Shown in pieces: positions 29,911 through 41,841 of a DNA stretch of 64,000 nt. Origin of the DNA: Septoria linicola (taxonomy: Eukaryota; Ascomycota; Dothideomycetes; Mycosphaerellales; Mycosphaerellaceae); assembly GCA_024114885.1 (NCBI GenBank), contig CP099419.1, positions 2,790,001 to 2,854,000 on the forward strand, written 5' to 3'. The first letter of the stretch is position 1. Every line of letters begins with the position of its first letter. A program made the position numbers and the translations under genes. The notes below the pieces were generated by a model. That model did not search any database. It was given only the letters and a program-made list of their open reading frames with translations, and was not told where the DNA came from.

Positions 29911-32025
29911 TCATATGAGCTCTTTATCTTCTGTCGTTACACTGAGCACGTCTCGGATCTGACTAGACTGTAGTAATAATCCACCATTGTCTTTGGCAAG
30001 CAGGCGAGCCATCTTGACCACGTTCTTGATCTGACGACCATTTAGCTCCTCTCTCGCGAATTCTGGTATGTCAGACTGCGGCACATTCGTATCTTTCAAA
30101 AAATTCTTCCAGATGTCTTCACGGAAGTGCTGGTCTAGAGGGTTGAACGGCAGACTGAGATGAATTCGGGAGTAGAATGCGTCATCAAAGTTGACAGCTC
30201 TATTAGTCCTCAAAACGAGTATGCCGCGATAGTATTCAAGAATACGCAAGAACGCTGTTTGTAGGAATCAGTAAGTGTACAACAGGCGTTGATCTGACAC
30301 AATTACCTGCTACTCGCTTGTTGCGGTCTCGAGCGCCTGGAGTGTCCTGGGTTGACCTCTTCTCGAGAAAAGCGTCCGCTTCGTCCAGTAGTAAAATGGC
30401 ATCCCACGAAGCAGCAAGCCTGAGCACAGAAAGAAATTGGTGCTCAATATCTTTCGCCGTGTCACCAAGCTCGCCAGCACTGATCGCATAAAGTGGCAGT
30501 TTGAGGTGATCAGAAATCGACTCTGCCGTTAGTGTCTTTCCAGTTGCAGGAGGTCCGCTGAGAAGCATGATCAAACCTTGACCTTTGCCCTGCACTACAT
30601 CATCAAATTCGGCCTTGTAATCTTTCTGCTGGCGTACCAATGCCTCCAACAAGCGTTTGCGAGGTGGTGGACTCACCAGCGAGTCGAAAGCATGCTCATT
30701 CCATGAGATCGGAGCAATGTTGTCCACCTCGAACTCAGCCCAGCATTTTGAGCCAAGCAGATAGCCTCTGACTACGGAACGACAGAAGACCTCAGGGTGC
30801 AGACCCAACAGAGCTTCGGTCCAGCGGTGACCTCCCAGCAGTGGATCGTTGACATCCTCCCAGCACTGCATTGGGGTGAGTTTGTTCGGGCCTAGACCAA
30901 GCACTGGGTGCATGTTGAGGAGAGGGAGAATGGACAGTAGTCCTGTCTCTTCCCTGTTGTTATCAGCCTCTCGTGCAGCCTTCGTATGTGGATCGCGGGA
31001 TAGCAGGAACTCAAGCTTATGTGGCGTCGTGAAGACTCTCGGGCAATATTGACTGGCTTGCTGCGAGTGCACCATGGGCTCAATCATGAGCCTCTCATCG
31101 ACGAAGACCTCGACGTCTTCAAAGTCATAATCGCCGCTTTTGTTCAGTCGCACCGAACCATCATAAGACCTGTAAGCAGGTGCTTGACTGGTCAAATCCA
31201 CTGCCACGACTCCGCGTGCGTATAAGCTTTCGAGCACGTCCAAGCAGCCCTCGCAGAAATGGAAAGGTATCACAGGCAAGGCCAGGATCTTGGTGCTTCC
31301 TGGAAACGCAGCGATGAACGAGGGGACCTTCTGCCAGCCGTACCTTGTCCCATCGTAGTTGAGACTGAATAGTTGAATAGCGAGAGTCGGCGGATGTTCA
31401 GCCATGAGGTACTTGTAGCTATCAACTAAAAAGCAGTGCGTTTTACCATTCAGCTGTGCAAACACTGGACTCCCGGGAGGGTACAGCGTCCAAAGAAGGC
31501 CAAATGTGATGTTGCCATTGCTTGCGAGGCTTTGACCATCCGCTATCGTCTCCTCAGACTCTCGTTCGAGCCCGTCGACGAGAGCACTGAGCTGACCATG
31601 GTGTTCGCTGCCTTCCCGATGCGCCTTGTCATTAGCAGCAGTAAGCGAGAAACAGTGGTGAAAGAAGGGGCGATAAGGACTTTGAAACTCCAAGTCTTGC
31701 GCGTCAATGTTCTCGCCTGGGTAATTGCCCGTAGCTGTCTTACCAGGTGCTTGAGGAAGGAACTCTGGACGCTGATTAAGGACAGGAAGAGCTCAAAATT
31801 GGCTCTTGGCCCATCTGATCGTTTGCCCTGATATCGCGTGACAAGCGCGTGATCTGGCTTCGAGGCGGTAGGCTTCAGATAGTCTGGACACTCATCCAGC
31901 CGGTTCAATCCTCCTCGTTCGTTCGGCACACCGAAGAGCTCCTTGATGAAATGCGTTGATGGCTCATCTTTAACATTGTCCTTGATTCCGTTCACCTTCG
32001 CCTCCATCCTGACCTCGGCGCACAT
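29911..32025 (-). CDS. AAA+ ATPase of the fungal DUF7025-type family; 5' frame break
   Basis: The 3' part is clear: a long exon down to 30307, a 52-nt GT-AG intron (30306-30255) and a last exon 30254-29911. It carries Walker A GPPATGKT (about 30560-30535), Walker B AILLLDEADAF, a sensor-like LRTNRAVNFDDAF, and an arginine-finger region SRIHLSLPF, with the family's preceding DUF7025-like region (FGLLWTLYPPGSPVFAQ, YDGTRYGWQKV). Upstream, the coding look continues to about 32025 but in another frame: a block ending SSFLKHL lies in one frame and KTATGNYPGENIDAQDLEF in the next, meeting near 31745. No GT-AG intron of normal size joins them. Either a one-base indel, a nonstandard intron or an assembly error is present. 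The start at 32025 is tentative. Substrate is unknown; relatives are soluble fungal AAA proteins of unclear role. Confidence 0.7.
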
Positions 32026-32526
32026 TTCTTTACAGGCGAAGACATAGTTGACATCTATTGCCCTTGAATTCAAGTGCGGATGGTCGATCACGTAGCCAGT
32101 TGCTGAGGGGTACAATAATCAATGGAGCGAGCCGATGGTCCAGCTCGAATGTTTCGTTCTGCTCGATCATGGGATTTGACTCGTGATGAGGCTCGCATCG
32201 TAAATGATGCATCCGCAGTAGTCCTGAAGAGGAAAACTTTGCCGGTCGTGGGCACAGGATGCCTCTGTTATGTGTCGATATTGTTGCTGCTACGGATAGC
32301 AGATCTCGCAAAAATTCGACAGCACAATCTTCTGGCCCACCGGCCCGGGCCCCAACTGTGTTTAATGGAGCGATTCAATGATGGCACATCGCAGTGCTCA
32401 TGTCCCCTTCAAATGTCTACATAGCAACCATCCTGACGCAGAAGATCCTACTCGAGTAGCGCACATATTTGTCTTCCTGCATGGTTTGAGTGAAAAGCAC
32501 TTCCTCTAGTTCTACTGATTGATCTC

Positions 32527-33541
32527 CTATGCTCCAATCTTTGTTCTGACCCACTGACCAATGTTCTTGATAGACTCGTCAGCTTCTGGAGCTTTTCCTG
32601 CCAGAAATTCGAAGACGTGCTGCTGGCCTTCGGCTTCAGCCAAGTGAACCTCGACTCCTGCTTTCTTCGCTTTCTCAGCAAATCTGATGCCATCGTCCAA
32701 CAGTGTATCGTGACCAGCGACAGAGATCCAGTGTGGGTTGAGACCTTCTAGATCGCCAAATAGTGGACTAATAACAGGGTCCTTGCGCAGCTCCGCATTG
32801 CCATTGGTGTATCGATCCGCGAGCATGTCCACGAATGGCTTTGTGCCGAGCACGTCCTTCTCCTTATTCCTCTCCAGAGATTCAGAGCTTAGTGTTAAAT
32901 CATACCAAGGTGACATCGATACAGATGCTCCAGGGAGTGGTAGTCCGCGCTTACGAGCCTCCAGAGGTACAGCACTGACCAGACCGCCGCCGCAAGAATC
33001 CCCAGCCAAGACGATGCTCTCAGGCGCATAGCCCTTTTCGAGCAACCATTTGTAAGCATTGACACAGTCGTCGAGGGGAGCCGGATAAGGGAACTCCGGT
33101 GTCATTCTGTAATCAATGGAAAGTGCATTGACGTTGCAAGCCTTTGCAAGATGCGCAGTGAGTTTTCTGTGTCCATTCGGCGAACCGAAAGAGTAGCCCC
33201 CACCGTGCATGAACAGCTAATCTCTGTTAGCAAGTAGATTGCAATACATGCTCGTTGAGAGTTACCATAACCTACGGAGGTGCTTCGTTAGCATGTGTAC
33301 TGCATTAGTTGCTCGTCTTACTCACCTTGTTCGGGGTTGCACCCATAGGACGGACCCATAGCGCAGGTCTGCCAGCCACATCTTGTTCTTCTCCATATGC
33401 TACACCAGGACATTCTGCTGCTGCTTTGTGGACATTGTCGTACACAGCTCGGGAGACAAAAGGATTGCCGTCTTGAGGAAAGTTCGACGAAATGACCTTG
33501 AACAGGTCGGACAAAGCTTCAGATTCTTTGCTTGGCGCCAT
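32527..33541 (-). CDS. Alpha/beta hydrolase fold-3 (HSL-type) esterase/lipase
   Basis: Three exons give 303 aa: 33541-33326, a 6-nt microexon 33271-33266 (GTTATG) and 33216-32527. The introns are 54 and 49 nt, both GT-AG. The joined sequence KVMLFMHGGGYSFGS provides the oxyanion-hole HGGG motif in its normal setting. The nucleophile is GDSCGG, and the acid and base lie in SVAGHDTLLDD and EGQQHVFEF. These are the marks of hormone-sensitive-lipase-like esterases acting on short acyl esters (family knowledge). No signal peptide is visible, so it is probably intracellular. Without the microexon the motif would read NKLFMHGGG, which is also possible, but VM is the usual strand before HGGG. Confidence 0.88.
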
Positions 33542-34639
33542 TGTATCTGCGTGCGAGTTGTGAATAGTTTGTCAATAGGTTGTCCAAATGGAAATCGAGC
33601 TTAAGAAAGTGGTTCTGGAGGGGTAGAACTAGCTCCAACTTTGCTGCCCTGTCTTCGCCTCCTATATACCTCATAGAAGACGACTACTCTTAACAGTGAG
33701 TGAAGCTCCGCCCGCAGAGTTGAAGAACTCCACAATGCACATGGGTCGAACATAGGCAGGGAGATGATAGTTTACGTCCCTGGGAGCGTGTCGGCTGTCT
33801 GGGACTTGATGAAGAGCATGGTGTGGCATTCCATACTTTCCAGCATCTCTGTCGCTGTGCCGGGCTGCTGAACATGTCATAACAGCCTGGCCAGCGGGTC
33901 TCGACTAGTGTCGCAATTGCGAGCGTGAGAGATACACGAGAGCGATATCGAGAAGGCCGACAAGGTGAGAAAAGGTGGAGCGGCCACGAACGGAATGGAT
34001 AAGACCATGCTAGATTGTTCTGGTGAGCGTCTGCTTCAGCTATCGCGGTGCAGCTTTTTCTCTAACGGCCTGCGAGCAGTAGTGAAGGTGAGATGTACTT
34101 CGTGAAGATGGCGAGGGTGGGAAAGGGGGAAGTCTTGGCTCAGCGCTTCGCCTTCACCAATCACACTCCACTTCCTCTTCTTCAGCCAACATCACAAGCG
34201 CCGTACCAGAAGATGCTGTTTCAGCGATTGGTGTCGCGCCAGCCATACGAGCTATTTCAGATGTACTCGTAGCACGACTCATTGGAGCATTAGCCGGCGA
34301 CTTCTGAAGCTCTGAGCAAAGCGACCTTCAAGCGCCCGGAACTTTTGGTACACATACCGCTGAACTCTGGAACGGTAGGCCTGTGTGTCGCATTGATCAG
34401 AATACTGCGTGTGACTATGGCACCATGCAGAAGCGATGCGCCTGGTAGGCGCTGCACATAATCATGTAGATTCTATGGATAGCCCGGACTAGTTAAGCTC
34501 AGGACTGGAGTAGTACAAACAAAATAGGTTGGATATACATGTCGACAGTGGCCGCGACCCTGCTGCTCGACAGTCTCAAGCTATTGTCTCCTACACATTG
34601 GACCTTCGCAATTCCTTCCCGAGCACGTTTGACTCCAAG
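33542..34639. promoter_or_regulatory. Divergent intergenic region (esterase / 4TM gene)
   Basis: 1.1 kb between divergent genes. Short ORFs on the minus strand near 33671-33880 look like chance frames. Nothing specific was seen. Confidence 0.4.
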
Positions 34640-35441
34640 ATGGCACCTCAGCTGCGCCTACCTACCCTGCTGCTCGCAGCGCTCTCAATTGGGCTCAACT
34701 TGGCCATCATTGGCACTGCAGGCAGAACACTCAATGTATTCAACACAAATAGGACCGAGAATGTCTACTTTCTGCCGATATGGAACTCACACTTCGATAT
34801 GCGAGGACTTCACGGCTTGATAGGTACCTCGGCAATAATTGTGGTCCTGAATGTCGTTCTCGCTATCGCACTCTTCATATCTGCAGTATGCGCCTCCTTC
34901 TTGTGGTTTCTCGATATGACAGCTTGCTGACCGCGATCTTGCAGCTCCCAGCGAATGCTCTCGTGCTCGGATCGAGTGCTGTGAGCACCGTCATCTCCGT
35001 CATCGGATTAGCTTTCCAGGCAGCCTTGAACAACAAAGCACCCTACAGGGACACGCTACAGACCTGGACTTGTTCCTGGAAGAACGTCCAAGGCGAGGGT
35101 GTTCCGCAATCATTCGACACTTTATGCAATGAGACGGTTCGTCGAATCTTTGATGTTGAATGACTTAACGCGAATTCGACGCTGACTTTCCACCTTATTA
35201 GCGATTCGCATTCTACACCACTATTCCTAGTTTCATCGCCCAGCTTCTGCTTCTAGCATTAGCTTTCTACGCTATGAGCACAAGAAGCGCGTCATCTGCA
35301 CAGAAGAGAAGGTCTTTGATGCGGCTGGACGAAGAGAAGGACCACGAACTTGTGCAAAGGCAACAGCAGTCCTTCGACAGCAAGATGGACAGCGCGAGGA
35401 GTACACCAGATAAGGTCAGAGTACTGGCCGGTAAACGATGA
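34640..35441 (+). CDS. Four-transmembrane fungal protein, unknown function
   Basis: Three exons, 34640-34885, 34945-35136 and 35202-35441, give 225 aa in frame. The last donor is GTTCGT, weaker than usual. Hydrophobic passes are LPTLLLAALSIGLNLAIIG, GTSAIIVVLNVVLAIALFIS, ALVLGSSAVSTVISVIGLAFQ and SFIAQLLLLALAFYAM. A loop between passes 3 and 4 has two Cys (TWTCSW, TLCNET), which could pair outside. The tail is about 50 residues, charged and serine-rich. This topology resembles MARVEL or SUR7-like fungal proteins, but I cannot assign a family. The ATG at 34640 precedes the first pass directly and is preferred over the upstream in-frame ATG at 34529. Confidence 0.72.
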
Positions 35442-35634
35442 TCACCTGCGTGCCCGGGGGTGGTCTACGTGATGAAGGATTGTGGAGCCAGTGCGGAATT
35501 GTAACATAGCATTTGACATAGAAAAACTGGGTATCGTCTAAGTACATGTTGCTGGCCATCGTATCTTCACTCGTCATGATGGAAATGTAGCCATCATGCT
35601 CGTGCAGGTCTGTCTGAACCTTATATCTTTACCG

Positions 35635-37407
35635 TCAACGAGCAGGCTGTGCAAGCGGTGTGGTGCGTTTGAAAGCGGACAAGAAGCTCTTGCGCTTTCC
35701 GACCTTCAGGGACTTCGAATCTTGTCTGTCCACCGGGATTGGCGGCGGCTCTGGGAACTTTGGCGTGGCAGTGATTGTAGAACGTCGTTTGGCCGTGTTC
35801 GCTTCAGTATCTTTCTTCTCGTCGAGCGGGTTCTCGCCGGTCAACTTCTCAATCTTTCTCCGGGATTTCTCCTGGGCAGACTCGTTGGTCCAGCCATTCA
35901 GTGGCTTCGGTGTAGAATGTGTATCTATGATGCTGTTATGAAGACTATCTCTCGGCCGGATCGCAGGTGAAGTACCGGATTGCTTTTGACGCGGAGTCGT
36001 TGGTCGAGATGTGTTGTTTGGGCTGGCCTTTGAGACAGTATTCAGCGGATCGTGCTTCAGGAAAGAGGGTGGTCTCTCCTTCTTGGACGAAGGAGCTGCT
36101 GAAAGATGCACTGGAGCTCTGCCGGCTGCGGCTGCGGTCGTGAGGGAGATTGACTTGCTTTTGATCTGGTCCTGGACTGAGAGAGACTCGCCGGAGAATG
36201 TTCTCGGTCTACTTTTCTTGGCCACCTTGGGAGTTGTCGATTTCACCGGACCTAGGGCTCCATTCGAGACTCCGTTCATGCGCAGGCCGTTTGATGCACC
36301 GGAAGTACCACTAGAAGACTTCCTCTTATGCGCAGTGACTGGACGCTCCTTTTCCATTTCTGTAGCCGGCAATTCGTAGACCTCGCCCGGCGATGTTATG
36401 GTGGCGCTCATCTGCGTAGGCGTCTCTTGCTGGTCTTCAGAGATATTGCTTGGTGCAGCACTGTCCGTTCTTGCCGTCGTGGGTCGAGGTTCCATAGCAG
36501 CAGGCTTCGACTCTGTTTCTGGCTTCTCTTCGCCATTGATCTTCGATATGCTCTTCTTGAAGCTCGGCATGCTCTTTCGTCCCATGCTGTTCATAGCACG
36601 CCGTACGCCTCCGCTGTTCTCACCGCTGTATCGTTTCTCCTGTCGCTCGATCTTACCAAGCATCGTTGTGCCATTCGTGGCAAAGTTTTCCTCAGGAATT
36701 GGGACAAACTTTAAGACTCCACGTTCCGGTGGAACGCTCAAAATATCGGCCAGGAACGACTGAATCAGAGCTGCGTTTCTTTTGTTCATGGTCGGGCCCA
36801 TCTGTGATGATTCGGCTGTTATCGACATGATGTAGCAGGGTTCGAAAGTACCTCCCATCGCTAAGCATGCACTGTGATCGACCTTGACCATCACAGCCGA
36901 GTCCGGACGTGTATACCGAGCTGCCAGATGGTAAGATAGATCCGTGACAAGAGTAAACTCATCTTTGATCTAATGTTCCACATTAGCTGATAGAATCCCT
37001 TGCTCCAGCACGATCGCACTCACAATGACGTTGGTACGGAGCTCGACCACGATGGGTGAGTCTCTATGAACGCGCTCGCGAATAGTGCCGTTGGTCCCGT
37101 CCTTGTACTGGAATTGCTCGTCATAGTACTGTGTTCGCTGCCTCGAAGAACTGTTGTAAGAAGCCATGACACTGTCTCTAGGCTCCAGCTGCTTGTGCAT
37201 GAAGTCGCTGAAGTCAATGCTGCCAGCAAGTTCAGCAGGTAGGCTACTGCGATCTCGCGCAATGGCTGGTGATGGCGCCACTATAAATTTCTCGCTGAGA
37301 GAGGAGACATCTGTCGGCTTCGATGAAGAGGCGGTGGTCACCTGTCCCAACGAGTCTAGAGAAAAGGTCGAATGCGCATCAGCTGAACCCTTGTTCGAGT
37401 GCGGCAT
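35635..37407 (-). CDS. Long disordered protein with an internal MIF/tautomerase-like domain
   Basis: Two exons, 37407-37024 and 36969-35635, with a 54-nt GT-AG intron lying inside the domain, give 572 aa. The domain runs from about residue 117 to 240. SPIVVELRTNV is followed by SYHLAARYTRPDSAVMVKV, MAMGG-like CLAMGGTFEPCYIMSI, then NKRNAALIQSFLADILSVPPERG and KFVPIPEENFATNGTTMLG, the strand order and residues of the macrophage migration inhibitory factor superfamily. The Pro that is N-terminal and catalytic in true MIF is internal here (about residue 118), so ordinary tautomerase chemistry is not expected unless the protein is processed. The remaining 330 residues are S/T/P/K-rich with phosphosite-like motifs (RKSMPSFKKS, KRRSTIT). 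Fungal MIF-like proteins of this size are known to me only as predicted genes. Function is unknown. Confidence 0.8.
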
Positions 37408-38665
37408 ATTGTTTCAAGGCTGGTGACACAAAGATACTCGGGTGTAACACACGCACCCAGCAAATGACTGGCGTCTTGTGAGGCTCGATCACGGTCCTGA
37501 TGCACGTTCTGCAGGCCAACAAATGTTCTTGGGCAATGCGCCGATAGTCTTGGCCGATAAATAATGGAGCTGCTGCATACAGCGGTGACACTGCATGAAA
37601 TGGACAAGTCTGTTTTCGTGCCGAACAGCAGTGGCGAGGACGGAGGGAAGACGCCTGTAGCGAGATTGTCGTGAAGTGGAAATCGCAGAAGCAGCGACTG
37701 GCCACGGGAGTCAGCAGGCTGGCCTACTTTGTATAGCAGAGAACTGTTCTTAGACGCAGGACAGCGCGCCGTCCGGGTCAATGCTGGACGCGAATCGAAC
37801 AGCCATGCTTGAACACTTCAGTACTGCAAGCGACCATCTCAAACGCGCCTTGAAGCAAGCCGCCGAGCGATGTTGCCATTCCGCCCCCTCTGCCGGCGCC
37901 TGGACAAGTCGCGATAGAGCGTTTCTCATGCGCTGTCAGTAGTCGTGCACACGACGTTTCATCTCCCGCAGAACGTGCAAGTCAGTGAACCCCGTGGCCG
38001 CGCCCCCCATCGGCGTCTTCTCGTCCGGCCGCAATGGCATCTGACAGCGAGGGTTTCCATGCTGTGCTCCTATCTGTCCAACGTTGTGCCTTGATGACTC
38101 TGTGAAAGATGGCTGACGGAGTCTCCATATGCTTCGGCAACGTGCACTAGCGCGCCTGCCCGCCAGGCGCGAACGTTAGAACTATCCGCAGATGAAGCTT
38201 GTCAAAAATAGCATTCGCGCACGCGGTCGTGGAAATCACTCTCTCCTACCAGACCATGATGAGCAACGTCGATCAAGACAACGCGCTTCACTACTGCGAG
38301 AGATTTCCCAGAATTGAACCCTGTTGGTGCAGTTCGTCCTGCAGCTCCATGATCGCTTCATGCTGCATACGTCTGCTCCGCGGTGAATCCACTCTCCAGC
38401 CATGGCTCGCGGACTGTAGTTAGGGATATCGGTGAAGACGTCGACTCCACTCTGAGTCCTCAACCAACGCAAGTACCTTCCGCTGCGATACCACGCCGTA
38501 GAGACGGGCAAAAGCAAAGATGACTACTCGAGTCATGACCGTTCGCTTGCTGGTCGATATGACGTGCGCTGGTCGAGGCAAGTAAGTCGCGGGATTATCC
38601 AAGCATTCCTGACCTCTCGACTTTTGTGCGAGAGGCAGCACAGCACATGAGCATCGATAACCACC
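37408..38665. promoter_or_regulatory. Divergent intergenic region (MIF-like / DUF952 gene)
   Basis: 1.26 kb with a GC-rich part around 37860-38010. Several overlapping ORFs (e.g. 37356-37781 minus) have no recognisable features. No gene is called. Confidence 0.4.
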
Positions 38666-39144
38666 ATGTCGAGCAAGACATACTTCTACAAGATCCTGGA
38701 CAGTGCTCCTCCCTCGCCGTTGCCGGAAACACTTCCCGCGACCGAGCTTGACACAAAAGACAACTTCATTCACTTGAGTGTACGGTAAATGCCAAGCCTA
38801 TGTCTCAACCCATCGACTTATTCGTCCATAGACCGCCAAACAGATCCCAATTACTGCGGACCTGTTCTTTGCAGATCACAAGAAGCTGTGGCTGCTGAAG
38901 CTGCGGGTCGCAGATCTTGATGGAGAAATCAAGTATGATCCGGTAAGTGCCACAGAGCGAAGCACAGTCTGAGCACTACCTCCGTAGAGAGCTAATGTCG
39001 ACAAAGAGTCTTCCCGAATGTCCTCATGTACATGAAAGCAAGCGGGGTCTAGGAAAGGGTAATGTCGAAGAAGTGATTGTGGTCGAAAAGCCAGCAGAGT
39101 CGATATGGGTGAAAGTGCCCGAACTAGAGGCACTGGAAGACTAA
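38666..39144 (+). CDS. DUF952 family protein
   Basis: Three exons, 38666-38779, 38832-38942 and 39007-39144, with introns of 52 and 64 nt, give 120 aa. The splice phases are all zero. FYKILDSAP at the start, FIHLSTAKQIPITADLFFA across the first junction, LWLLKLRVADL and the YDPSLPECPHVHE segment are the conserved blocks of DUF952, a small alpha/beta domain found in bacteria and fungi. Its biochemical role is not established. The acceptor used at 38831 (CATAG) is chosen because it makes the family motif FIHLSTAxQ exact. The C-terminal WVKVPELE end is also usual. The gene is too split to appear as one open frame. Confidence 0.85.
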
Positions 39145-39306
39145 ATCACACCGAGATTCATGAGCCACGATGGTCTTCAACAGGGACTGCCGATGTGTAC
39201 TGCGACCTTCAACATGTACGGTGCTGTGAAACGGTGGCGGGTTGCGGAGGGAATAGATGTAGAGCTTTGCCCACGCATGAGAATCATTTACCACACAAGG
39301 CCCCCG

Positions 39307-41411
39307 CTACTCTAGCAGCACCCAACTGCCTTCGTTCATGCCCGAGGTCGATACGAGAGCAGTTGCATGACATACTATCTTGCCATCGAAGCCAATTCCA
39401 CCGATCTCAACTTCCAGCATTTCGGCCCACTCCATCTCCATTCGCAGCACGAATTCCGTGGCGTATGCTCTTCCGACATCTCTGCCGTCGATCTGGATTG
39501 TGAAGTAGGCACATGGACCAGTGATCGGGCTATATGGTAAGCGAGCTTCGTCTTCCTCCGGTATCACATCGAGCTCCCACACCAGCCTGTTGTGCTCAGC
39601 TCGTCCTGTCCCACGCTTCTCCAGGACGATGTCCAGGATCTCACAATTCGGCCTTGCCGCTGATTGAGGCAGGATTGTGATCTCGTATATTTCTAGCAAC
39701 GCGGCTCCGCTGGGCGAATTTCTGTTTCCGCTCTCGCAATCATGAAAGATATATATGCCATCTACCCACGAAATGGCGCGCTTCACGTTCAGTTCGTGTT
39801 GGTCGAAGACTGGTTCAACCAGGTTCCATTCCATCTCGGCAACGGATCCCACTTCGCTCAGTCGATGTTGAGCAAAGCCGCTTCGACCTTGCTGGTCAAC
39901 AAATCCGATTTGTAGCCACATGACCCCAAGATCTATTACAGGCAGGCGATATGTCATGCTCAGCCTCAAAGGTTTGGCAGTGGAAAGCTTGAGCTTTGTC
40001 AACTGAAGTTGATGTTTGTGCGGATGATCCTCGCAGACTTGGCTCATGAGTATCGAGCATCGAGAGGGGCAGTCCCGCAACTCTACTCGAAGAGACGGAG
40101 ACGGATGAGACTGCTGTGGAATTGGCAAGATCTGCTGGGCCCCAAGATGGGCACGCAAAGCTCCACCTGTAGTACGCGAGAAGGCTCTCTCGAAAGTAGT
40201 GTGGAAAAAGTATTCAGAACCTGCCGGAAAGTGATTGGCATACCTTGATACTCCGTGATCGAGGTCGGATGGAGCAAGGTCGTGTGGTTTGTTTGGCAAG
40301 CACTCGCACGGCAGTCTGTGCGGAAGTGGCTCTCCCTGCCAGACTGACTTCTCTACGGCGCGATTGTGGTCGCTGAAGTGTTCGTATGACCACCCAGGCG
40401 CGAAGATTCCAGCATTGACACCCAGACTTTGCAGTGCCTGAACTCCCATGCCGGTGCCTGTTCCTCCACCATTTACCTTAGGCCAGGTCGTCCGCTTGTG
40501 CTTACTGCCGTGCTGCGAGTTCTGCGCGTATACGTCAATGCCGTAATATATGTTTCCAAGCCCGAGTCCGCTCTGAATAGCACGACTCTTGCCCGTCAGG
40601 GCGAGCTCGGGAGTCCAGGCATAGTTTGTAAGAATCGAGCCTGCTGCAAGTGCAAAAGAGACGTTCAGATAGTTCAGTGTGTTTTGGTACCAAACAAAGT
40701 TGAAGGATGTAAGCGCATCATACCTAGGAGAATGATATATCAGTAGTGCTGGTGCTCGCCAAGTAGAAGCTGTTCTCACCAGACCAGCTGGCTGCCCTGT
40801 CCCAGTTCAGCTCGCAACTGACGTAGAAATCTCTCAAGCCTGCCTGAGCTCCAGGAGAAAATGGAGAATGCAGCTTCAATGTTGACAAGCCAGCCATCGA
40901 AATCGTAGTGCTTCGCCATGCAGGCCAGCTTGCGAGCAACCCAGTAAGACCCCAGATCATCTTGCTCTAAAATGCTGTCCACTTGAGAGGCGCCAGGCTC
41001 TACAATGAAAGTACCAAGAACCTTCACGCCATTCCTATGGCAGGTATTCGTCCATGTAGGAGGCGGAACAGATACGAGGTGATGCGAAAAATAGACAAAA
41101 CTCTCGACATTCTGCAGATACTCGCAAGAATACTGCTCTGTGAACACTTCTACGCCCTGGGCAGACTCATAGTCATTGTAGCCACCGGCATAATCATGTA
41201 TCAGCATAACCTTAGACCGTTCGTCATCATCGTCTCCCCGTGCTCGTTGAACAAGTGGAGTGTTGGACCTCTGCAGTGGGTCGGCAAACTCTTCGGACCA
41301 TTGTTGAAGTTCATCGAAGGACGCCAGGTATGTAAAGCCCTTCAGCACGTCGAGAACACGCTTGCTTTCACCGCTCCCGGCGCACTTCGATGGTGATGGA
41401 CTGCATTCCAT
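39307..41411 (-). CDS. Cytosolic endo-beta-N-acetylglucosaminidase (ENGase, GH85)
   Basis: Two exons, 41411-40780 and 40723-39307, with a 56-nt GT-AG intron, give 682 aa. The GH85 core shows VMLIHDYAGGYNDYES, FVYFSHHLVSVPPPTW, NGVKVLGTFIVE and DGWLVNIE, whose Asn-x-Glu is the catalytic pair of the family. YDALTSFNFVWYQNTLN and FALAAGSILTNYAW continue it, and FAPGWSYE closes the barrel. There is no signal peptide, fitting the cytosolic form that cleaves the chitobiose core of free or misfolded-protein N-glycans (established knowledge). The C-terminal 300 residues form beta-sandwich-like accessory domains. It runs convergent with the DUF952 gene, 162 bp between the ends. Confidence 0.92.
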
Positions 41412-41841
41412 GGGAGTGATGGGACTATGTGATCACAATCTCTCGGAATACCACTCAACTTCCCTTGGCAGTGCCGGCATGTTCTGTGAATAACGACCCG
41501 ATTTGGCACTTTTTTGATGCTGTCCTCTCAGGTGTGGTCTGAGATCGTAGAGCATGTCGAGAGTGTGCAGATGCATCTCTTGCAGGGCTGACCAGACTTC
41601 GGCAAACGAGCCGCTGACAGGGGTTCAAAGTGGAGGAAAGCGTGGAGCGTGTGGTTTCCACTCGCGACTTTTATTGACAGCTTTCCATACACGCATGCGC
41701 CGCAAGGGGTAGACAACGACCAACGAACGCTATTTGACTCTGAACGACTACAATCTGTCATTACGACTGCACACCACGACGACACGACACGACACGATAC
41801 GACACGATACGAGACTGGCTCCGGCCTGAACATTTGGCACG
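41412..41841. promoter_or_regulatory. Divergent intergenic region (ENGase / ERD2)
   Basis: 430-bp shared upstream region. It carries the 5-bp tandem repeat listed separately just upstream of the ERD2 start. Confidence 0.45.
41781..41815. repeat. Pentanucleotide microsatellite (GACAC/GATAC)n
   Basis: Seven consecutive 5-bp units of the type GACAC, GATAC or GAGAC end 27 bp before the ERD2 start codon, so they lie in its 5' leader or core promoter. Length variation between strains is likely (inference). Confidence 0.75.

Noticed and set aside
37356..37781. 141-codon minus-strand frame upstream of the MIF-like gene
   Set aside because: Overlaps the first exon start in another frame and carries no coherent domain; treated as promoter DNA.
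41781..41815. CRISPR-like repeat
   Set aside because: A simple 5-bp microsatellite in a eukaryotic genome; there are no spacers.
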